Part shown: positions 14,748-18,650 of the stretch, piece after piece
How positions within the stretch are numbered: the first letter of the stretch is position 1
Layout of the letters: every line of letters begins with the position of its first letter
From: Clostridiales bacterium UBA1777
GTDB lineage: Bacteria; Bacillota; Clostridia; Oscillospirales; Oscillospiraceae
Reading direction: 5' to 3'
Assembly: GCA_002315275.1 (NCBI GenBank)
Contig: DCGN01000058.1
Span: 1-18,650, forward strand
DNA length: 18,650 nt
Program-made: the position numbers and the translations under genes
The notes under the pieces: model-generated
What the model was told of the DNA's origin: nothing
What the model saw: only the letters and a program-made list of their open reading frames with translations
The model's database searches: none

Positions 14748-15620
14748 ATGACACTTGAAGAAGCAAAAGTTTTAGCTGCAAAAAACGTTCATAACAGACC
14801 CGCATGGCCCGGCAGACTCAGCGGCAAGATAGCCGTTGTCACCGGCGGTGCTCAGGGCTTCGGCTTCGGCCTCGCGACCGCAATGGTAAGAGAGGGCGCG
14901 CTCGTCATCATCGCCAACAGAGGCGAGAAGGCCGGTCTTGCCGCAGTTGAAAAGCTCGGCGACCACAGCATTTTCATTCAGGCGGACGTTTCCGATCCCG
15001 CATCTGTCGAGCAGCTTATGATCAAGGCTGTTGAGAAGTGCGGCGGCATCGATATCTTCGTTTCCAACGCAGGTATCCTCAAGGCCGGTGCTCTGCCCTC
15101 TCTGTCTCCCGAGGACTTTGACGCAGTTACGAAAACCAACTACTACGGCTATTACTACTGTGTAAAGTACGTCAGCGAGATTATGAAGGCTCAGTACGAG
15201 GCAGATCCCAACTACATGTCCGACATCATTCAGGTCAACTCCAAGTCCGGTCTCACCGGTTCTAAGAACAACTTTGCGTATTCCGGCGCAAAGTTCGGCG
15301 GAATGGGTCTCACTCAGTCCTTTGCACTTGAGCTCATCGAGTGGAACATCAAGGTCAACTCCATCTGCCCCGGCAACTTCTATGACGGCCCGCTGTGGTC
15401 CGATCCCGAAAAGGGTCTGTTCGTGCAGTACCTCAAGGCAGGCAAGGTTCCCGGTGCAAAGACCGTTGAGGACGTCAAGGCCGCATATCTTGCAAAGTCC
15501 CCCATTCACAGAGGCTGCACTCCCGAGGATGTTGCTAAGGCTCTGTTCTACGTTGTCGATCAGACCTTTGAGACCGGCCAGGCTATCCCCGTAACCGGCG
15601 GCCAAACCATGCTGAACTGA
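14748..15620 (+). CDS. SDR-family dehydrogenase (RhaW- or sorbitol-6-phosphate dehydrogenase-like)
   Basis: A 290-residue cytoplasmic short-chain dehydrogenase. It contains the NAD(P)-binding TGGAQGFGFG (32-41), D80, SNAGI (106-110) and the complete catalytic set N131, S165, Y178, K182 (AYSGAKFGG). The stretch VNSKSGLTGSKNNFAYSGAK resembles sorbitol-6-phosphate 2-dehydrogenase, and the C-terminus ends in the usual TGGQTM. Its position directly behind a RhaE-like aldolase recalls the aldolase-SDR fusion RhaEW, whose SDR half oxidises lactaldehyde to lactate, here apparently as separate genes. The two readings, lactaldehyde dehydrogenase or sugar-alcohol-phosphate dehydrogenase, cannot be separated by sequence alone. 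AAGAGG lies 9 bases before the ATG. The following PHP gene starts 8 bases after its stop. Confidence 0.88.
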   Translation: MTLEEAKVLAAKNVHNRPAWPGRLSGKIAVVTGGAQGFGFGLATAMVREGALVIIANRGEKAGLAAVEKLGDHSIFIQADVSDPASVEQLMIKAVEKCGGIDIFVSNAGILKAGALPSLSPEDFDAVTKTNYYGYYYCVKYVSEIMKAQYEADPNYMSDIIQVNSKSGLTGSKNNFAYSGAKFGGMGLTQSFALELIEWNIKVNSICPGNFYDGPLWSDPEKGLFVQYLKAGKVPGAKTVEDVKAAYLAKSPIHRGCTPEDVAKALFYVVDQTFETGQAIPVTGGQTMLN

Positions 15621-15628
15621 GGCTCGCC

Positions 15629-16693
15629 ATGGATAGAGAGATCGAATTTCTGAACGCGCCTACCGCCGAAGAGCGCCTTGCAAATCTGAAGACGCTTCTC
15701 GCCGAGGAGAAGGAGGCTCCCGAGATCCTTCCCCAGTATTCCAATAACCATATCCATACTACCTTCTCCTTCTCCCCCTACTCTCCCACCGCCGCCGTTT
15801 GGGCAGCGCGCAGAGCAGGTCTTCTGACGGCAGGTATAATGGATCATGACAGCATCAGCGGTGCAAGAGAGTTCCGCGATGCCGCCGCTCTCGCCGGCAT
15901 AGGCTCCACCTGCGGCGCAGAGATGAGAATAAGCTATGCGGACACTCCGTTTGCCTCACGCCGCCTCAATAATCCCGATCAGGTCGGCGTCGGATATATG
16001 ACGTTCCACAGCGTCAAGGCGCGTTACTTTGACGCCATGAACGACAAAATTGCTCCCCTCAGAGAGCTCCGCAACAAGAGAAACATCGCTATGCTCGAGA
16101 ACATCCGCGAAAAGACGGGTATTGAGCTTGATTTCGAAAAGGACGTTGTTCCTCTCTCGCAGTACAAAAACGGCGGCTCTATAACCGAGCGTCATCTGCT
16201 GTTCGCTCTTGCGAAGAAGATGCTGCCCGACGGGACCGAGGACGAGCAGTACAAGCTCCTCGGCAAGCTCAAGTCCGGCCTTATCAGGGATATCTATATT
16301 GAGCCCACCGATGAACTCATGCCACTTTCCGAGGCTATAAGCTTCGCAAAGGACATTGACGCTATCCTCTGCTACGCATACCTCGGCGATGTGACCAACT
16401 CCCCCACAGGCGACAAGAAGGCGCAGAAGTTTGAGGACGATTATCTCGAAGAGCTTGTTAAGTTCCTTGCGGATACCGGCGTAAAGGCTATCACCTATAT
16501 GCCCTCCCGCAACACCCGTGAGCAGCTTGACACACTGATGGCTTTGTGCGATAAGTACGGCATGAAGCAGATCTCCGGCGAGGATATCAACTCTCCCTCC
16601 CAGAGCTTTATCTGCAGGCAGCTTGCAGACCCAGCGTTTGCTCACCTCGTTGCCGCAGCTCACGAGTTAGTCGAAAGAGAAAAGGAAGGTTAA
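15629..16693 (+). CDS. PHP-domain protein with altered C-terminal metal motifs
   Basis: A 354-residue protein of the PHP (polymerase and histidinol phosphatase) family, whose members are metal-dependent phosphoesterases. The N-terminal motifs are intact: H41 and H43 (NNHIHTTFS), D72-H73-D74 (IMDHDSISG), E98 (CGAEMRIS) and a possible H127. Towards the C-terminus, the usual AHP-type motif reads CYAYLGD (248-254) and the usual GSDxH reads GEDIN (317-321), so two customary histidines are missing. It may hydrolyse a sugar phosphate in the cassette's pathway or have another activity; its substrate is unknown. The start overlaps a Shine-Dalgarno site formed with the upstream TGA (TGAGG, 6 bases before ATG). 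The SorE-like gene follows after 6 bases. Co-transcription with two dehydrogenases and an aldolase argues for carbon metabolism rather than histidine synthesis. Confidence 0.87.
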   Translation: MDREIEFLNAPTAEERLANLKTLLAEEKEAPEILPQYSNNHIHTTFSFSPYSPTAAVWAARRAGLLTAGIMDHDSISGAREFRDAAALAGIGSTCGAEMRISYADTPFASRRLNNPDQVGVGYMTFHSVKARYFDAMNDKIAPLRELRNKRNIAMLENIREKTGIELDFEKDVVPLSQYKNGGSITERHLLFALAKKMLPDGTEDEQYKLLGKLKSGLIRDIYIEPTDELMPLSEAISFAKDIDAILCYAYLGDVTNSPTGDKKAQKFEDDYLEELVKFLADTGVKAITYMPSRNTREQLDTLMALCDKYGMKQISGEDINSPSQSFICRQLADPAFAHLVAAAHELVEREKEG

Positions 16694-16699
16694 AATAAT

Positions 16700-17950
16700 A
16701 TGAAAACCAAAGCAGTTCGCCTTCACGGCGTTATGGATCTCCGCCTTGAGGAGTTTGAGCTCCCCGAGATGCAGGAGGACGAAATTCAGGCAAAGGTCAT
16801 TTCCGACAGCCTTTGCGCTTCCAGCTACAAGGCCGCAAAGCAGGGCGGCGCTCACAAGCGCGTTCCCGACGATGTTGCCGAAAATCCGATCATCCTCGGC
16901 CACGAGTTCTGCGGCGTTATAGAAAAGGTCGGCTCCAAGTGGGCTTCTCAGTTCAAGCCAGGTGACCGCTTCATCATCCAGCCCGCTCTGAACTACAAGG
17001 GCAGCCTCGATGCCCCCGGTTACTCCTTCAGGTACATCGGCGGCGATGCCACCAACATAATCATCCCCAACGAGGTCATGGAGATGAACTGCCTCATCCC
17101 CTTTGACGGCGATGCATTCTTTGCCGGCTCAATGACCGAGCCCTACTCCTGCGTTATCGGTACGTTCCACGCAATGTACCACATCAAGGAAGGCCAGTAT
17201 AACCACACGATGGGCATCCGCGAGGGCGGTAATATGGTAATGCTCGCAGGCAACGGTCCGATGGGTCAGGCCGCGATTGACTATATCATCCACTGCGACA
17301 GAAAGCCCGGCCTCCTCGTTGTTACCGGCCGCAGGCAGAATCAGCTTGACAGACTCGCCGAGCTTCTCTCCGTTGAGGAAGCCGCAAAGAACGGCATCGA
17401 GCTGCACTACTTCAACACCTCCTGCGAAGATCCCAAGGCGGGTCTTATGGAGCTGACCGGCGGCAAGGGCTATGATGACGTTCTCGTCTTCGCTCCCTAC
17501 GCCAACATGGTAGAGCTCGGCGATGCTCTTCTCGCAAGAGACGGCTGCCTCAACTTCTTCTCCGGCCCGAGCGACAAGGATTTCAGTGCGACGTTCAACT
17601 TCTATAACGTCCACTATGCAGGCACTCATATCGTCGGCACCTCCGGCGGCAACACGGACGATATGAAGGAATCCGTTGCAATGATGAGCGAGGGTAAGAT
17701 CAATCCCGCCATCCTTGTAAGCCACATCGGCGGCCTCAACGCAGTCTGCGAGGCAACGATGCATCTGCCCGAGATACCCGGCAGCAAGAAGCTTATCTAC
17801 ACCGGCATTGACCTCCCCCTCACCGCGATCGACGAGTTTGAAGAAAAGGGCAAGACCGATCCCTTCTTTGCAGAGCTTGATAAAATCTGCAAGGCTCACA
17901 ACGGTCTTTGGAGCGCTGAGGCAGAAAAGTTCGTTCTCGAAAACAAGTAA
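16700..17950 (+). CDS. Zinc-type dehydrogenase, L-sorbose-1-phosphate reductase (SorE)-like
   Basis: A 416-residue medium-chain dehydrogenase, matching in length and N-terminal sequence (DLRLEEFELPE, ENPIILGHEFCG, YSFRYIGGDAT) what I recall of SorE-type proteins. Catalytic zinc ligands are likely C39, H68-E69 (GHEFCG) and E147 (MTEPYSC). The four-cysteine structural zinc loop of ordinary alcohol dehydrogenases is absent. The Rossmann region is MVMLAGNGPMGQAAIDY in the middle of the protein. SorE reduces L-sorbose-1-phosphate to D-glucitol-6-phosphate; here it may act on that or another ketose phosphate. AAGGAAGG lies about 9 bases before the ATG, overlapping the end of the PHP gene. It is the last gene of the cassette and is followed by a strong hairpin at 17964-17996. 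Family is secure, substrate not. Confidence 0.88.
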   Translation: MKTKAVRLHGVMDLRLEEFELPEMQEDEIQAKVISDSLCASSYKAAKQGGAHKRVPDDVAENPIILGHEFCGVIEKVGSKWASQFKPGDRFIIQPALNYKGSLDAPGYSFRYIGGDATNIIIPNEVMEMNCLIPFDGDAFFAGSMTEPYSCVIGTFHAMYHIKEGQYNHTMGIREGGNMVMLAGNGPMGQAAIDYIIHCDRKPGLLVVTGRRQNQLDRLAELLSVEEAAKNGIELHYFNTSCEDPKAGLMELTGGKGYDDVLVFAPYANMVELGDALLARDGCLNFFSGPSDKDFSATFNFYNVHYAGTHIVGTSGGNTDDMKESVAMMSEGKINPAILVSHIGGLNAVCEATMHLPEIPGSKKLIYTGIDLPLTAIDEFEEKGKTDPFFAELDKICKAHNGLWSAEAEKFVLENK

Positions 17951-17963
17951 TCACACGATTTTT

Positions 17964-17996
17964 AAACGCTCTGGCGGATTTCCGTCAGGGCGTTTT
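17964..17996 (+). terminator. Terminator of the sugar cassette
   Basis: A 14-base stem (17964-17977 with 17982-17995) contains two G-U pairs, closes a 4-base loop and runs into TTTT. It lies 13 bases after the SorE-like stop and before dapA, so dapA probably has its own start of transcription at about 18000-18040, where I see no strong consensus promoter. Confidence 0.85.
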
Positions 17997-18054
17997 GTCA
18001 TATTCCCGCAAGCAGATAATAAGCTTAAGTGATAACGCTTATAGGAGGCTTGAA

Positions 18055-18650
18055 ATGAAGCAACCCGTATTCAAAGGCTCGTGCACGGCATTGATAACTC
18101 CGTTTGCAAACGACAGGATAAGTTATCCCGCTCTTGAAAAGAATATCGACCGGCAATACGAAAACGGCACCTCGGCGATCGTAGTCTGCGGGACTACCGG
18201 CGAAAACGCGTCACTCTCGCAGGCAGAGCATGACGAGCTCATACGCTTTGCCGTAAACAGGACTGCGGGCAGAATGAAGGTCATCGCGGGCATCGGCAGC
18301 AACAACACCTCCGTTGCGCTCAGAAACGCCGAAAACGCCCGTGCTGCGGGAGCGGACGCCGTGCTGATGGTAACGCCGTATTACAACAAAACTTCTCAGA
18401 TGGGGCTGATACGGCATTTTGAGTATGTGGCCGACAGAGTGGAAATCCCGGTGATACTGTATAATGTTCCGTCTCGCACGGGAATTGGCATCGCGCCGGA
18501 AACATATAAGGCGCTTTCCGCGCATCCGAATATCAACGGCGTCAAGGAAGCCTCCGGAAGCATAAGCCTTACCGCCGAGATACGCAGCAGCTGCGGCGAT
18601 GAGCTGAACATCTGGAGCGGAAACGATGACTGCACAGTTGCGATGATGGC
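18055..18650 (+). CDS. dapA: 4-hydroxy-tetrahydrodipicolinate synthase (partial, runs off right edge)
   Basis: The first 198 residues of a TIM-barrel lyase that condenses pyruvate with aspartate semialdehyde in lysine and diaminopimelate synthesis. All E. coli DapA active-site residues appear at a constant offset of three: T47 and T48 (GTTGEN), Y136 and R141 (YNVPSRTG), and the Schiff-base lysine K164 (GVKEASG). This pattern favours a true DapA over related sugar-acid aldolases, although the sugar-gene neighbourhood leaves a small chance of a keto-deoxy sugar acid aldolase. AGGAGG lies 6 bases before ATG 18055. The normal length is about 295 residues, so about one third is beyond the window. 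It begins a new transcription unit behind the cassette terminator. Confidence 0.9.
   Translation, partial: MKQPVFKGSCTALITPFANDRISYPALEKNIDRQYENGTSAIVVCGTTGENASLSQAEHDELIRFAVNRTAGRMKVIAGIGSNNTSVALRNAENARAAGADAVLMVTPYYNKTSQMGLIRHFEYVADRVEIPVILYNVPSRTGIGIAPETYKALSAHPNINGVKEASGSISLTAEIRSSCGDELNIWSGNDDCTVAMM

Noticed and set aside
14062..15605. Long minus-strand frames opposite the aldolase and SDR genes
   Set aside because: The plus-strand proteins carry complete active sites. The minus frames have no motifs or ribosome sites and reflect codon bias.
17129..17899. A 256-codon minus-strand frame inside the SorE-like gene
   Set aside because: It is a shadow of a gene with intact zinc and nucleotide-binding motifs.
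18001..18040. TTGTCA with GATAAT as a dapA promoter
   Set aside because: The spacing is only 14 bases and the TTGTCA overlaps the end of the terminator, so I did not call it.

Overview
The window suggests a gut-type anaerobic Firmicute of class Clostridia, probably near the Oscillospirales/Ruminococcaceae. This is inferred from moderate-to-high GC, A/G-rich Shine-Dalgarno sites, simple hairpin terminators, sigma-A-like promoters and the protein style; no marker gene fixes the taxon. The sugar genes carry a strong C-ending codon bias, as in highly expressed genes, and this produces long empty shadow frames on the opposite strand.

Layout. (1) 1-1178, minus strand: the 5'-truncated remains of a phage-type large polyvalent protein, running off the left edge. 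(2) 1276-3856: a rhamnose module, rhaB (rhamnulokinase) then rhaA (L-rhamnose isomerase), ended by a strong hairpin. (3) 3879-4832: an AraC-family regulator starting just behind that hairpin. (4) 13228 down to 4878, minus strand: a tight seven-gene run from a clear sigma-A-like promoter to a two-way terminator. In order it encodes a CotH-kinase lipoprotein, a phosphodiester glycosidase-domain protein, a 63-residue two-helix membrane protein, a leucine-rich-repeat lipoprotein, a second phosphodiester glycosidase-domain protein, a membrane-anchored protein of unknown function, and an iron-type alcohol dehydrogenase. (5) 13434-13781: a divergently transcribed small cupin with its own promoter and terminator. 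(6) 13891-17950: a four-gene sugar cassette (class II aldolase, SDR dehydrogenase, PHP-domain protein, SorE-like zinc dehydrogenase). (7) 18055 to the right edge: dapA, partial.

How they may work together. RhaA and RhaB would take L-rhamnose to L-rhamnulose-1-phosphate. No RhaD-type aldolase lies beside them, but the class II aldolase and SDR some 10 kb away resemble the two halves of the fused RhaEW enzyme, and the iron alcohol dehydrogenase could reduce lactaldehyde to 1,2-propanediol. Alternatively, the SDR plus SorE-like pair resembles the two oxidoreductases of L-sorbose catabolism, so the cassette could serve another sugar phosphate or polyol. The surface operon looks like an uncharacterised envelope system in which six predicted secreted or membrane proteins are co-transcribed with a cytoplasmic alcohol dehydrogenase. 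No transporter, tRNA, rRNA, CRISPR array or complete mobile element was seen.
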